64,000 bases of DNA from Larimichthys crocea (GCF_000972845.2 NC_040028.1:18777507-18841506); one strand, 5' to 3'. Positions 22,309 through 35,664 are shown, counted from the stretch's first letter. Numbers and translations are program-made. The notes: generated by a model not told the origin, from the sequence alone.

Positions 22309-25300
22309 GGCCCTGTCAAGACAAAACATTAAAAACAAAGATGTAATATTGCAAACCTCTCTACTCCTACCATGAAGAAACATGCATTTTATGAATATTT
22401 TTGCATTCTGGTCCAGAATGAATCACCTAAAAGTCAACAGCATTGCTGGCTAATCCAGCCCCTCAGGCCTCCCTGACTCACCTCGCAGCGTGTGGCTGCC
22501 TCGGCGTCTTCCTATCACAACTCTTCATCTGCCCATACGAGTGTGTGTTCATGCTCTGAAGCGTGCAGGTCGACTGGAGCTCAGAGACTGCAGTCTGTTG
22601 TCTGCCAGTCATACGCGGTTGCCATGACAGCAGCTGGAGGGATGAATGAATGGTTTCAAACGATGTGCTTGTTTAGCAAGTTCCACACACGGGCATAGAG
22701 ATAGGCTAATTAGTGAGGAGACTGTGGAGAGAGGGGCTGTAAAATGAGCTGCCGTGTGAAGACGCTGTTTCAGAACTGTTTTTTGTTGTTTTAAAGAAAA
22801 ACATGCTCGTGCTAATTCCAACCATTCATACCTGCAAGGACATATAATAAATAATCTGAACACTGATCAGACTTTCTGCTCGAGTCAACAGATGTGTTGA
22901 ACACGCTAACGGTGAATTAATTCAATCAAATGTAGAATTCAGCATACAGGATTCAATCAATGAGGTCAAGGGCATGCATGCTCAAGTATACTGCAACCTT
23001 GGTAACAGTTACTTGGAAACTTGCATCCGAGCAACTGAATGTAACAGAGTCAAACACTGTTTATGCAGAAGACACCCACAGACACGGAAAATTTTAATAA
23101 AGCAGACACTAGGTTGATGCATGATCATGAAAAAACATTGTTTTGACATTAAAAAAAAGTGTGTTTAAAGTTGAATTAAATTAAATACACACACCATACA
23201 GCACTGTATACAATGCTGTCTTATTATGTTATCATTTAACGTACCCTATACGTTTGGGAAGGCACAACACAATAGAGCATATGGTGAAAGATTTGTTGAA
23301 TGAATCCCACCGAGGGCGACGTGACTTCATGAATGAACATCTCTATTACAACACTCCCCCCTACTGACTACAGCTGGCCATGACGATTTTTTGCTGCAAC
23401 TGTTAATAATTCAAATCCCATGCCAGTATGAACAAGCAAAGCACGCATGCATCTTTAATAGATCAAAGTGCAATGGATCATTATGTCACTCCTTTTAATG
23501 CGCCATGATAAACTCGGAGGTACTTTTTTAGGACTTAATATTAATATGTAACACCTACCTGAGCATTACGTGCACACCCAGCTATCAATATGTTCTCAAA
23601 TGATCGCACGTGTATAATTTTATAGTGTATATTGAGTATATTACAGAATAATGCAGCTGTGTACTGTGGGGATTGTTGTAAAGCTGTCATGGCGAAGGGC
23701 GATTCTTCATGTCTGACATCTCCCCACAGATGCCTTCACAAGCCAATTAATTCTTTCTCCCCCTAGTGCAGTCACATCTCGGTGCATTGGAAGAGCCCTC
23801 ATGAATGAATTATGGGCAATAAAACGTTTCCAGACCAATTTGTTACTTTGTCGTATAAGAGAGAGGATGTGTTGATGGGACAGATGGCAGATACCGGGGT
23901 GATAAAAACAGGGACTGGGGAGTTAGGTGCCTTTCAATCTTTCTCATTCTGTCTTTCAAAAAACAGAACTTCCTTTGTAATGTATGCAGCTGAGTCACAA
24001 ATTGGGACATTGCAAAAATCATATGCACCCTGCTTTCGATTTAGTGCTTCCATTACGTTGCATAATCGGAAGAATCATAAGGCTGCTCTGTAAACTCTGA
24101 GTGCTATTTTTCTACAGTGCATGTGCAGCAGTTAGGATTTGTTTGACACTTTCATCTTAAAAATGAATATGAATCTCTAAGAGCTGACCCAAATAAATCA
24201 CAAATATAAAACTGGCTACAAAAGTATTCACCCCCTTCCAAGTTAATATAAAGTGGAGGCAGCTGTGGCAGCAGTCTATGTTTGTAGGTCTGCGTCTCGG
24301 TGGCACATCTGGACGCTGCGTATTCCACTAATTCTTTGTGAAATTGTTGGAGTGGCACTTTGTTTTGATGTGCTTGTGCCAAACAATTTCAGTGTGACTA
24401 AATAGTTCAACTTCAGTCTCATAAGACCATTTTCAGAGTGTCCCATGTGGAATCTGGCAAACGTCAGCACAGATCTCATCCATTAGTCATACATACTTGA
24501 GTCTGTAGGCAAGAGGCAGGACAGACACATTCACAGCTGTGGGAAATACAGAGTCTCTACTGTAGTTCACCTAGCCTGTATGCTTTGTAGTCTGCAAGAA
24601 CTGATGCACCTGGAGGAAAAAAACGCACAAAGAAATGGAGAACGTGCAAACTCCACACAGAACAAGCATGGACCGGAGAGAGGTCTCCTGGTGGCGTCAC
24701 TCGTGGCTTTGACTCACAAACACTTTCGAGCGTAAGCTGCTCTCAACAGATTTACAGCTGTGCCAGAGTGTTTTCCCTTTCATGACTGACCTTACTTGAC
24801 TTTGAGGGCTATTCACTGCTTCAGAAATGTTCTATCCCACATGTCATTTTAAAAACGGCCCGGTAGTCATGCAATCGGTTCTATTCTGTTGCATATCTGT
24901 AATCGATTTTGGCTCATGTGTAGAAATTTGTTTTTGTTGTTGATGATCACTGTCAAGACTCCAAATGACTTCCATGTGATTGAATGAGTTGAAAAGTTAA
25001 ATACTTTCTTTTTGTAAGCCGTGTTAAGTATTGCCATCAATTAAGACGAGAGATAACGATGTATTTAAGATAATGAAGCTTGTTTTCACGTCCTCTTCAG
25101 AATGGCAGGGGATGCTACCAGTTTCCAGGGAAGTCTCACTGGTGGGTCTTCCATGGCCCCGTTGTGGGAATAAGTACTTAGAACGATGGTCTCTTTGGGA
25201 CGAGGGAAGAACAGGAAGGACCTGATACACATCTCAGCATAACAGAAACGGCGAGTGCATGTGTGTGTGTAATGTTTTTCAGATGACACCGTTTTTAATA

Positions 25301-28300
25301 ATAAAGGTTTTTCAAGCGGTGTAGCTGTGGATTGCGGCCCCCCTCTCCACTCACCCTCCCAAACTACAGTTTGTCTAGAGCCAGTTCTTATTTGTAGGTG
25401 ATTACACACTAATAAAAACACAATTCTGCATATTGGATTCCATTTCTGCCAAACTCTTTCAACAGAGGCCCCTAAAATCTCACCCATTGGACCTTTAAAG
25501 CCAAGATGCACAAACACTGCCTCCCCTGTTGGCCACTGCGTCTCCGCTGATCGAGACAAATATCAAGAGTTCCCTCAGAGCTCATATTTTCTACTCTATG
25601 GCTGTGTCCAGAGTCACAGTGACATCAGCATGAGCAGCTTGTGCATTTCCCCGAGGTCTGGATCGAGGATTTTTTTTTTTTTTTTAAACCTGTGTGATGG
25701 AAAGTGACTACGGTAACAGGACCCATGAGGAGATCCTGTTTAGAGGCGACCTACTTGTTAGAATGACTACAATCAAAGAGTTATCTAGTGCGGTCCGTCT
25801 ATGCAGAATATGGCTTTGCTGGAGCAGCCAAACCTTCCTCTTCTCTGCGGCTAGTTGGCTCGAATGTAACGCTGTATTCATGCTTTTCAGATCAACCTCA
25901 AGAGTGATGCACTGTGAATGAACCAGGAAGCTCTTGCCAGCGGATCTCTCGCGTACCCTGAAACGTTCTTTTCTCCACGCCCAGCGATCATCTATCAGAT
26001 CGGTGTTGATGAAGCATTGCTAACGCTGTTTTGACCTTTTTAAAAATAGAAACAGACATTAGAGACATTAGAGTTGACCTTGTTCTGCTATTATCTGGTA
26101 TGACAGAGAACATATTTCATATTTCATGTTTGACTTTATGCACAAGTTGTTATCAGCCCTTCACTTGCTCCTTTCTTTGTGGAAAAAAACCCTAAAACAA
26201 ATATGTACAGTTTCCTTGGTTAACAGTGACAACACCTTGAGTCTAACCAAATCTGAAAAGCTGTCTCACTTGGTTTATAAAAACTAGTTTTAAAGTCAAC
26301 ACAATTTTCAGCTAATGGATGGTAGAATAGGTCTCTGAGCGACTCTGAGGCACTATACTTTCAGCCCTGCTGCTCCATTAATGGAGGCATGGATGCTTTG
26401 ACTTGGAAATAGGTTTTATCCCTCTAAAAGTAGCTCTTTTGATGACAGTTTGGCGCACACATGCTGCACTTCCTTCCTAAATGCAGGAAGTCAGCCCCAT
26501 TTTAATACTCAAACCCATACAGGCCTGTATCCCGGATAGATCTGCGCTATGAAAGCGTATAAATAATGAAAGGTGCAGTCTTTACAAGTCAGAAAAGACC
26601 CACAGTGCTGTTACATAAGAGCAGAATGAGTTATGAGGATAACAAATTAGGCGAAGTGAGGCCGAGTACAGCAACATGCCGGACTAATCGACTGCAGGAA
26701 GCTGACACAAATGCAGATTTCTGCTCTCATTCGTCTTCTCTTAAATGTAACCTCAGCTTTGCTCACAACTATAAATGTTCTCCTGTTTCCCTTGGCAACT
26801 TCACCTCTTCTGAACATCTCAGCTTCTTGGTTACTGGCAAGGTCCCTTGTCCTTGCGTCTTGGTTAAAAACCTGCTAAAAAACAAAACATTAATTTCTCT
26901 CATTAATTTGTATCTGAACGAATGATGCTCGTTGTTTTATTGCTCAGTGGTGAGAACTCGATTTTCTAAATGATACAAATCGATTTAATCTTGTTGTGAA
27001 TGTCTAAAGTCATAGGTTCAAATGGGTTTTTTACAAATGACTTGGTCATGGAAGCTTGGTATAGAGAGCAGAGTGTATCACATATACTTTACATGACAAC
27101 ATGCCTACATAGTAGGCCACATCATCATCAGACTTTGAATGTGCGAAAATGAACTTCTTTTTCAAGTCTGAAACTTGAAACTAACTTGAGGTGAGGTCGT
27201 CTGTTATTTTGCTGGTGCATAAATCTTACGGTTTGCGTGTTACTGGTGAAAGTGCTGAATTGTGTTCAGGTGTTTTCGGGAAGCTCGGGAATCGTCTTGG
27301 GAGTTGGCTGCTGTCGCGGAAAGAACGATGGAAATTTAAGAGAAAAACATTTGTGATTATGCAACTATTACTGTGCGTAATAAAAGTTTGTCGGGCCATG
27401 GCCTCACCTTCAGACAGCATGATAACAAAATCTATTTATTATCCAACTACGGATGCTATTGAAGGCAAACTGTACGACAGCAGTTCAAATCATAACAGAA
27501 GAATAAGTCTGCAAAGGCGTTGTGTGAACTGCCAAATCTCAAGTTAACAAAGGATGTCAAAGTGAACAAGTTTCCACTGAACCTGTCTGGTCAAGGAACA
27601 AGCGAACGCACCCTCCAGCACACAGTAAAGTAGTTCATGAGGAGACATCCTCCTCGTGCCGGACACTCAAAATAACCTGATAGTATCACATTTATTGTCC
27701 ACCTACTTGTGTTTTTTTTCTGGTACAAATCCTCACAGTGACTTCTACTGTCCCTACAAGACGTACAGGATAAAGACAGTGAACAGAGCAGCACAGAACG
27801 GTTCACTACATGGCAGATCAGCGGCTAAAGAGGGAGTGAAATAGCTGAAATATTGATTATCTTATTGGCACTGCAGGAACTAATCAATCACATGACTGCA
27901 CATGTCTGTATGTTCGGGTAAACTCCGGCTTCATGAGCTCCACTATGTGACCGCAGTATAGAGTAGAGTAGTGCGATGCATCTCACTGCCGTTAAAGAAA
28001 CACATTACAAAGAGAGTCACTTCAAGAACAAATACAAAATCAACGAAGGCTCAAACTGTAAAAGAAAAGTAGAAGAGAGGCTAAAAATGGAAAGTGTTTT
28101 CACAATAAGGAAGTGAATATAAATATGTTGATCATGACAATTCTCACCGGACAGGATACTCCCAGAGAGATGATTATAAAAGGGCGTGATTTGAGAGTGG
28201 GCTTTATTTTAGGCCTTGCGCATCATTAAGATATGAATGTGTGTGTGTGTGTGTGTGTGTGTGTGATCGCTCCTGGGTAAAGTTTAGATGAGGGAGTGGG

Positions 28301-28825
28301 CAGAAAGGCCAGCGGAAGGGCAGCGACGGTGCCGAACGATGCTTGGCATGAGTGACCGCTGTAGCATTCATTACTAATATCCGCTCCGCTTGTTCACTGC
28401 TCCATTTGACTGCGGGCCCTTCCTCATGCTTCGGGTGACTAAACAGTGAAGGCACTTCTTGCCTCGCCCTGAAGAAAAGCTGAGAACACCTCTCTCCATC
28501 TGTCTCTCAACTGCACGCCTTTGTGACAGGTGTCTCCAAATATAGACTGTAAGCGTGCCATGAAAACACGGATGATCTTAGAGGTTTTGGGGGGTTTTAA
28601 CAGAGGGAAAAACTGACTAATTCATTCGTTAAACACTTGAAATCAAGTTGATTACATCTCCAACTGGTCCTGAAATTGCTGAAAATTTAGTTTAATTATT
28701 AAACTTCTATAATAACACCACCCAATTAAAGATGTATTAATATAATTATTGTTATCTGGGGACAGTAGCTGATTAAGTTTTCGTCAAAGACCATACATTT
28801 CCTGTCTTTAAAAGTTGTTGCTTGT
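22309..28825. other. Non-coding part of copy 2
   Basis: No recognised gene. Truncated MITE relic at about 25314-25500 (GTGTAGCTGTGGATTGCGGC to GGACCTTTAAAG). A (GT)n tract lies at about 28238-28264. A short plus-strand frame at 27398-27547 is listed separately. An AATAAAG on the minus strand near 28203-28209 follows a weak acceptor-like site, but the open frame there differs between the two copies. Confidence 0.45.
27398..27547 (+). CDS. Possible small ORF, 49 aa (unrecognised)
   Basis: The frame starts with a good initiation context (GGCCATGGCC) and reads MASPSDSMITKSIYYPTTDA, ending CQISS. The counterpart at 17504-17668 keeps the central 27 or so residues (DSMITKSIYYPTT-AIEGKLYDSSSNHN) and then diverges through indels. 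It may be a first exon or a chance frame. No domain or homologue is recognised. If the two copies are one locus read twice, their agreement is not evidence of selection. Confidence 0.15.
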   Translation: MASPSDSMITKSIYYPTTDAIEGKLYDSSSNHNRRISLQRRCVNCQISS

Positions 28826-29154
28826 TTAAAGGAGCAGTGTGTAGGATTTGGTGGCATTTAGCAGCGTAGCTGCTGATTGCAACCTTATCGCCTCACCCTC
28901 TCCTTTCTAGAATGAAGGAGAAACTACGGTGGCTGCAAAATGTGTGAAAGATGTGACAGGCCCCGTGTAGATCCAGTGTTAGGTTTGTCTTTTCTGGGCA
29001 ACTGTAGATACATGACAGACTCCGTGACATCTGTAGATATAAAAGACTCCTTCTAAGGTGATTAAACACTGATGGAAACATAGCTATGAGTAATATATTT
29101 AGTTTTTGCCGTATTCTGTAAATAGAGCTTAAATCTTACACACTGCACCTTTAA
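28826..29154. mobile_element. MITE with ~24-bp terminal inverted repeats, TTAA-flanked
   Basis: The left end is TTAAAGGAGCAGTGTGTAGG. The right end, reverse complemented, is TTAAAGGTGCAGTGTGTAAG. The element is about 330 bp with no coding capacity. TTAA at both ends would suit a piggyBac-type TTAA target, although it may be part of the inverted repeat. Confidence 0.75.
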
Positions 29155-32100
29155 AAGTTTCTATACCGTCCTACCTTGTTAAATTGTACACCATGAAACT
29201 CACATGCAAGACACATGAAAGGGGAAATTAGACTGTATAAAGACATAGGCCTCGGATCACCATTATGTGGCTGTGACACAGTGCTGTATATCCTGCATAA
29301 CGAGCACTCTATATTCACTGAATGTGGGCTGCCTTGCCATACAATAGCAGGTGTCTGAATCCTCACAGGGCCAGTGTCACTGCCCTTATCTCTCCGTAAT
29401 AATGAATACCATTGGTCACAATGGATTTTAAAGAGGAGTTGGTTATTATGTGTGTGGGATTCCTCAATTTGTGCTATTGGTCTTTTGCCCTATTAGTCAC
29501 AATGTGGGTGCGCTGGAGAGGTTTGAGAGCCCGTTGTCTAAACATCACATACGGCGTTGCTTTTTTAGCCAAGTATCGCCGAGCGGTAACTGACAGTGAA
29601 TCAAAGCTGGAGTCTAATGTGTGTTAAACATATAACTGTCCAGGAGGCCCACGTTCTGCAGTATGAAGTACATCTATTCAGATATTTGTTAATATTAGTG
29701 TTAACCAGAAAGTTGCCTAATATAGTGGAATCAGTGCTTCCATGTGAAGCACAGCAACCACGTCTGGCAACTTTGTTAGTGTCAACTTTGTCCCTGGACA
29801 CCAGCAGCTGTGTTGTGTGCACAACTTTGAAGGAGAGCGTTCAGCGAGTGGGAATGAACAGAAGCTCGCTACAATTTGTTAACAACAGAAGAACTATGTG
29901 TGTGTGTGTGTGTGTTTGAATGAAGTCTTTAGTCATGACTTGGTTTCACAGCAGCTGTTCGTTTGCTCGCGAACACTTGCTCTAAGCGGTGCCAAAACAA
30001 AGCTCACTCTCCCTCTGTGATTGGTAGACATCTTGGCTAAGGGCACGCCGGGTGAAGGGGAGCGGATGGTTTCGACTACTGCGACTGAACATGGATATAC
30101 AGTACATGCACTTCCAATCTTCAAATCCCTGAAAGCATTGGCTGTGACTCGGGCCAATGCACAAGTTTCTAAATTAAAGTACAACAAGCTGACAATAAAA
30201 CTTTAATGCTTTTTACAATAATGACAGAACGGCCTCACTTTGAGCACATTAAACTGTTGAGGTTTCATTATGTTACACAACTATTATTTACGCAGCAGTG
30301 CACTGACTTATTTGATGTCCATGCACAGTTTGTCATACTCCCTTGTTAACAACACTGCTTCAAATCAATAGAAGGAATAGCTTCATTGTCTTGTCATAGT
30401 ATTGTGCAACAAACTATTTCAAATTGCACCCAGTGTGCTTTTTTTTAAACTAATAAAATCACAATCCTGTTATTATTATTCAAGATTACATGATGCACAC
30501 TAGTGTACTGTGGAAACTGTAGTATTTTTCAGGCTTATTTATTTATGCTCCCTTCAATCATTCATTTAATTTGGAGGAAACACAGTGTGATTAGAATATC
30601 CGCTCCTTTAAGAAGAGCACGTGGGGGTACTGTCAGCATTTCCACTTTAAATTAATAATGATCAAACACCTTAAGAAATTTTCAGCATGCTTGCCACCTT
30701 TCAGCTTATTAAATGTATTCGAATATCTTCAGTCTCATCCAAAAACAGCACATATTCATAATTATGTGGCTCATTCATATTAGATTGTGTGCACTAGTTC
30801 AAGCAGCTCTTTACAAATTTGCTATATGTGCGTGCAGATTTTTACTAAGAAGTCCAAAAATAGTTAAAGTACCCTGTGTTATTATTAAATACTTTTTAAT
30901 CATTGTTATATTTTTCGCATTAGATTCAGATATGCATGCCTCCACATACACCGATCGCCAAACGATAACACTCGTGCAATTCATGCGATCTTCACACTCC
31001 CCCGTGTGTGAGCCTTTTAAATGTGTACAGTAAAAACCTGAGAGAGCACGAGTAAAACTGAAACCAGTCCATTTATCTCTGTGCATCTTAAATCAAGTTA
31101 TTTTTCCACACCAGGGAAAAAAAAAAACAGGCTGTTAAGAACTCACAAGGGAGCCACTTCCTGCCGGCCGCAGCCCGGGCAATCAAAACGAAGTATTCTA
31201 ATGATCCCTGACAAAATCGTCAGACGATATCCTCCAGGGTGCAATGATACTTTACATTACAGTAGACGGATCGATAGGGAGGATGACATGAGAGGCCTCT
31301 GCAGAGGGAGAAAGCTGGAGAGCCTGCGGTGCACTGCTCTGACTTGTGATGATTCCACAATGAGTCCGTTTGACCTCGCAGGACACGTGCGGGTCTGCGG
31401 CACATGTGTGTTAAAATAACTGAATTCACCTCGTGTCTGAGGCAGTGTGCTAGAGATACAGTAGGCCTGTGTGTGTGTGTGTGTACCTGCATGTACAGTA
31501 AATGAGTTAGCAGGTACACAACATGTGCAGTAATTGAACAATTGACAGCTACCCAAATCGATAAGAAAATCTGTACCCTGCGGCCTTTAAACAGTGACAC
31601 AGCAAAAAATATAATGCAGTGCTAACAAAGTCAATCAGGAAACAAATTGTTTCAAAGTGGCCCACATCCCTGTGGAACCAGTTATCACAGACAACTGACA
31701 AGACCTGGGCACCACAAAACTAGGTCATTAAAGTGGATTAATGCTGTAATTCAGAGATGAACACACAACACAACCCCACTAATGAACCCCTCCAGTCTCT
31801 CATCAAGCTTCCCGTGCTGTCGTTAATACTGTTTACACAAACCTCGCCTCTGGCTCGCTCGGCGTTGTGTCGGACAGCGACTGGAACTCTTTCAGGCCGA
31901 GTTTAACCGTCCAGAAGGCACAACTTCTGATTGGTTGTCCATACAAGGACGTCATTTTCATAGTGATTTTCCCTGTCTATGAAAATTTAGCAACTAATAC
32001 TGATCGATTAATTCAACAGGATCTTATTTACACACGCTTGAAACTGAAGTGTAGTATGAATTTATCGTTTTTAGTAGTTGTAACATAATCTGTAAAAAGC

Positions 32101-33379
32101 AAAACGTTCGTTATAATAAAAACGTGTGTTCAGTAAAGTCAAAACAAGAAAGACGTTACTGGAACTCAGATAACTTCAACAAATTTTAAGTTGTCATTAC
32201 TTATTACAATGAATTAATTTGAACATGTGTGTTTATATGTAGATTATGTCCACAGGTTGGGTGATACATGTCACATGCATGCTGGTTTTGGACATAATTT
32301 GGAAGTTGGAAGGATCAAAGTGATCTCATGCAACCGTTTCCTGATGAATATGGGTCAGTCTTTTTCCTTAAGCATAGATTCACATCATACAAGCGAGAAT
32401 TCAATACTCACCCCTGACTAATACCTTCAATTTTTCAGGAAAGAAGAAAAAAAAAAGTTTTTAAATAGGTCATCTGTTATTGCTGGGGCCATAATGCTGG
32501 TCATTTGTATCTGTTTGCAACGCAGCCTAACGAAGATGGCTTACTGGCAAACAGCATCCAGCACCTGTGAGTGCGGTCAACACTATATTCAGCAACTAAT
32601 GGCTCCACTTCCAAAAACACTGGCAGACAAACTGACTTCTGCCATTTGTGCTGGGAGGGGAGTCACGCTGACAGATCTGAGAGCGATTAAATCCTTGATC
32701 TGAAGTATGAAACACGCTGTCAGACGGCAGAAGCACAGCTGGTTCCAAATCAAATTCAAAATGTTTGAGTGTCTGGAAGCAAAGTTCAGGTTTTTCCACT
32801 TATCACAAATGCTCGCTCTGTCTTTCTCTCTCTCTCTCTCCACACAACCCCCACCTGGCAGGGCAGGCATAATCAGGGGGAAACAATGTCTTCTTCTGCC
32901 TTCGTCTGTGATGGAAAAACCTTTAAATCCTTAGAGAAAAGTAAGTCACACAGTGGAAACAGTCGTCATGAGCAACACTAACGGGCCTCTAGTCCTCAGG
33001 GATGAAGGAACAAAACAGAGCTAGTAAACGTAAACATAGAATATTACATCTGAACTCATCCTGAATCATTTTAACATCACTGATCTATATTCTGCAGAAG
33101 ATCAGATGTTTAAAGTTGCTCTTTTGTAACTTTCATTATTGCAGATACAGTTGGATTCACTCAGCTCACCACAGTAACAGTGATCTGTTGCAGCATCGCA
33201 CAGACTCTGCAGCCCTGCTTTCAGCAGATGACTTGACACAAACCTCACCAACATATCACAGGTGTAGTCGTGTAACACCTGTGACTTTGGTGGGCTTTTT
33301 TTGTGTGTGTGTGTGTGCACAATATCTCGGTTAACAGCCACCTGAATGCACAGAAAGCTGCAACAACAACTTATGGAAG
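29155..33379. other. Intergenic region between cfap97d2 and fgf14
   Basis: The sequence is AT-rich and single-copy within the window from 29503. No exon with convincing homology was seen. Short GT tracts lie at about 29897-29916 and 31469-31484. Open frames (for example 33102-33581 minus) show no recognisable domain. Confidence 0.5.
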
Positions 33380-34436
33380 CGTGGGGAGTAAAAAAAACGG
33401 CGTACAAAGACGTACATGTTGTGGAGGGAGGGGGGGGGCTGCAAAATGTAGACCCTTTAACGCGCGGTGCACGCGTGCATCCGTGCAGAAAAGACGCTGT
33501 CTCGTTCCCAGAATACAAGCCTGAAAAACGGGCTTGGGACAATAGTCTCAGTCGGATCATAAAAATTTCCAAGAGCATCACCGAAATGACGGCGCAGAAA
33601 CCACGTGTTTACGTAATGGAAAGCCAATCTTTCAATTTAACCCCTCCTCCCTGTCTATTTCTAACAGAGGTCCGACGCTGAGAGGAAATTCGTGCAAATG
33701 TTTTTATAGGCGCAGCGTACTTTTTTTTTTTTTTTTTTCTGGGGAGGAGGAGATGCAAGAAGTGGCGTGGAGCTGAAGAGGCGTGAGGAAAATACACCAC
33801 AAAGAGGGAAGAGACGCACACTTCAGGAATCACGGAGAGAGACACACACACATATGCGCACCACGCTCACATACACACGCACACACACACACACAAGCCC
33901 AAAGCCCTGGCTTTAACAGAAACGTTGCAGCAGTGTGGGACTGTTAAGAAATGAAAACTGAGGTTGGCGTTATCTGACCTCGCCTCAGCAAGCAAGGTTT
34001 TTTTTTTTTTTTTTTTTTTTTTTGGACACAGGAGAGACGAATTGGGACTTGGATCAACCCGGCAATGTGGTGTTTTGTTGGGGCTATCATTGCAGCAGCA
34101 GTCTGTGCATAGGATGCATCCTCCCTTGGCTTTTGATGCTGTGCAGATCCACCCTCCTCTCCTCAGAGTGATGAACTAATAGGCAATGATTTTCTCCTCG
34201 GAAATCCACCGTGTTTTACTGTTTTCACGTTAGTTGTGTTTGTTTACTGGCGGCCCCGTCTCCTCCCGGTGCGACACATGCAATTTACAGAGTATATTTT
34301 CTATTATCGACTAGTTGAGGAGGCATCCTTTATACGCCAGAAGAAGAAAACACACCATTATTACGAAGTCTGACAGATACTGAATATTTTGCCACGTGAA
34401 TGAAAGCGCACAGGACTTGGATGTATCTGTTTTTCT
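33380..34436 (+). promoter_or_regulatory. fgf14: Putative promoter and 5' UTR of fgf14 transcript 1B
   Basis: This stretch precedes the fgf14 1B coding exon. CpG density rises at 33450-33720 (ACGCGCGGTGCACGCG around 33459-33475). A TATA-like TTTTTATAGGCGC lies at about 33701-33713. Poly-T runs lie at about 33720-33738 and 33998-34023, and a CA-rich tract at 33841-33895. Several upstream ATGs precede the coding start. The transcription start is not determined. Confidence 0.35.
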
Positions 34437-34644
34437 ATGATACAATTGGCAGCCTTGTCCTGGAGAACTGATCCAATTGTGTTATTATGCAACCGCAAGG
34501 ATCTCATCTATATCTGGGTGTTTAAGCCACTGGATTGCTCTTCGCCCAAATCAATGTGGTTTCTTTGGAACATTTTCAGCAAAGGAACGCATATGCTGCA
34601 GTGTCTTTGTGGCAAGAGTCTTAAGAAAAACAAGAATCCAAGTG
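34437..34644 (+). CDS. fgf14: fgf14 first coding exon, isoform 1B (5' partial gene)
   Basis: FGF14 is an intracellular FGF homologous factor (FHF4) that binds the C-terminal tails of voltage-gated sodium channels and tunes neuronal excitability; it is not secreted. The exon encodes 69 codons plus one base. It has LLCNRKDL, then SPKSMWFLWNIFSKGTHMLQ and CLCGKSLKKNKNP, matching the vertebrate FGF14 1B N-terminus almost exactly over its last 30 residues. The first 39 residues (MIQLAALSWRTDP...) are more diverged but align without gaps to the human start. The donor is G|GTAAGC at 34645, in the phase expected for the Asp codon that opens exon 2 (S-D-P...). The remaining exons must lie beyond 64000. 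Confidence 0.95.
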
Positions 34645-34900
34645 GTAAGCTTCATCACCATTATGCCTACTCCTCCGTTTCGCTGTTAACCGGCGTTGTG
34701 CGTGCGTGAGAGTGTGAGACAGTATGCGTGTGTGTGTGTGTGGATCTGCGTTATTCGTTTGTTTGTTGTAACGGTGATAGATCTGCAATCATATTTATGC
34801 AGCGAGTGGATCATGCAGAGGCGCCGGGGAGGGGGAACAACTTATTCTGTGCGGCTACTATACCGCCGAGCCCAGGTTTTTGGGGACGCGCAGCGCACAG

Positions 34901-35024
34901 ACACACACACACACACACACACACACAAAGCCCCCCCTGCATCACCACGGCACCATGATCTCCTAACTTTTTAAATAGCGCTCTCACACACTCACTCTCT
35001 CACCACACACACACACACACACAC
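34901..35024. repeat. Two (CA)n microsatellites just inside fgf14 intron 1
   Basis: (AC)n at about 34901-34926 and again at about 35005-35023, separated by AT-rich sequence. Confidence 0.85.
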
Positions 35025-35632
35025 GGGTTAGATGTTTTTGTTTTTTTTCCTCCAGTGGATCAGATCCACGCACAGTTATTTTGTCCAGCGTGATTCCTCC
35101 TAACCAGATTATTCCATCCTCGGGTTTACTGCAGCAGCATTCCCCCCTCTGCAACACCACTTCTCGATTAAACGGGCTACTCACTGTGTTTTCAGCAAGC
35201 CAGCCTGGAGGAGACTGACTATTCTTTCATGTCTACCTCTCGGCTGTGACAGGCCAAATATTCATTAATGCAGGCCTGGAGAAATATGATGTTTCCCCTC
35301 CTTTTATATATATGAGTACTTGAGTTGATTCTGTGTTAGATGAAGCCAGGGCAGCTTGTAGAAAGGGAACTGGGCTCCACTGCACTGATGCACAATCTGC
35401 ACTTGAGCAGTCGACATTTCGATTCAGACTCTTCCACAAAAAACAAACTGTGCACAAGCCCTGCATCCACTGTCACCACAAAAAATAGTTAATAAATGAA
35501 ACATAACAATGCAGAGCTGCAGTGAGCAAAGGCTGTTTATTCCAACAGGCTGTTGGAAGGTATGCAAGAAAAGCCCCAGGTGGACAGCATGTAGTGCGGA
35601 CTACTTGTTGTGGGGTTTGAAGATGATGTGCT

Positions 35633-35662
<30 letters not shown>
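35633..35662. repeat. fgf14: (CAG)10 tract in fgf14 intron 1
   Basis: Ten uninterrupted CAG units are followed by CACAG, about 1 kb downstream of exon 1B. In the plus (transcript) orientation this is CAG; the antisense strand is CTG. Confidence 0.95.

Positions 35663-35664
<2 letters not shown>

Larger units (their letters stand above)
19855..29502. repeat. Copy 2 of the ~10 kb direct duplication
   Basis: This is the counterpart of 9640-19669. It is slightly shorter (about 9.65 versus 10.03 kb). All five cfap97d2 exons are intact here, so in the coding region it is the more reliable version. Around 25800-27100 this copy lacks many bases present in copy 1, so neither copy can be assumed error-free. 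Past 29502 the sequence continues without a partner in the window. Confidence 0.85.

Noticed and set aside
25086..25559. 157-codon minus-strand open frame
   Set aside because: It overlaps a MITE relic and is not open in the matching part of copy 1.
33102..33581. 159-codon minus-strand open frame with Cys-rich end
   Set aside because: It contains a His-Thr run from a CA repeat and lies antisense in the fgf14 promoter flank. No domain.
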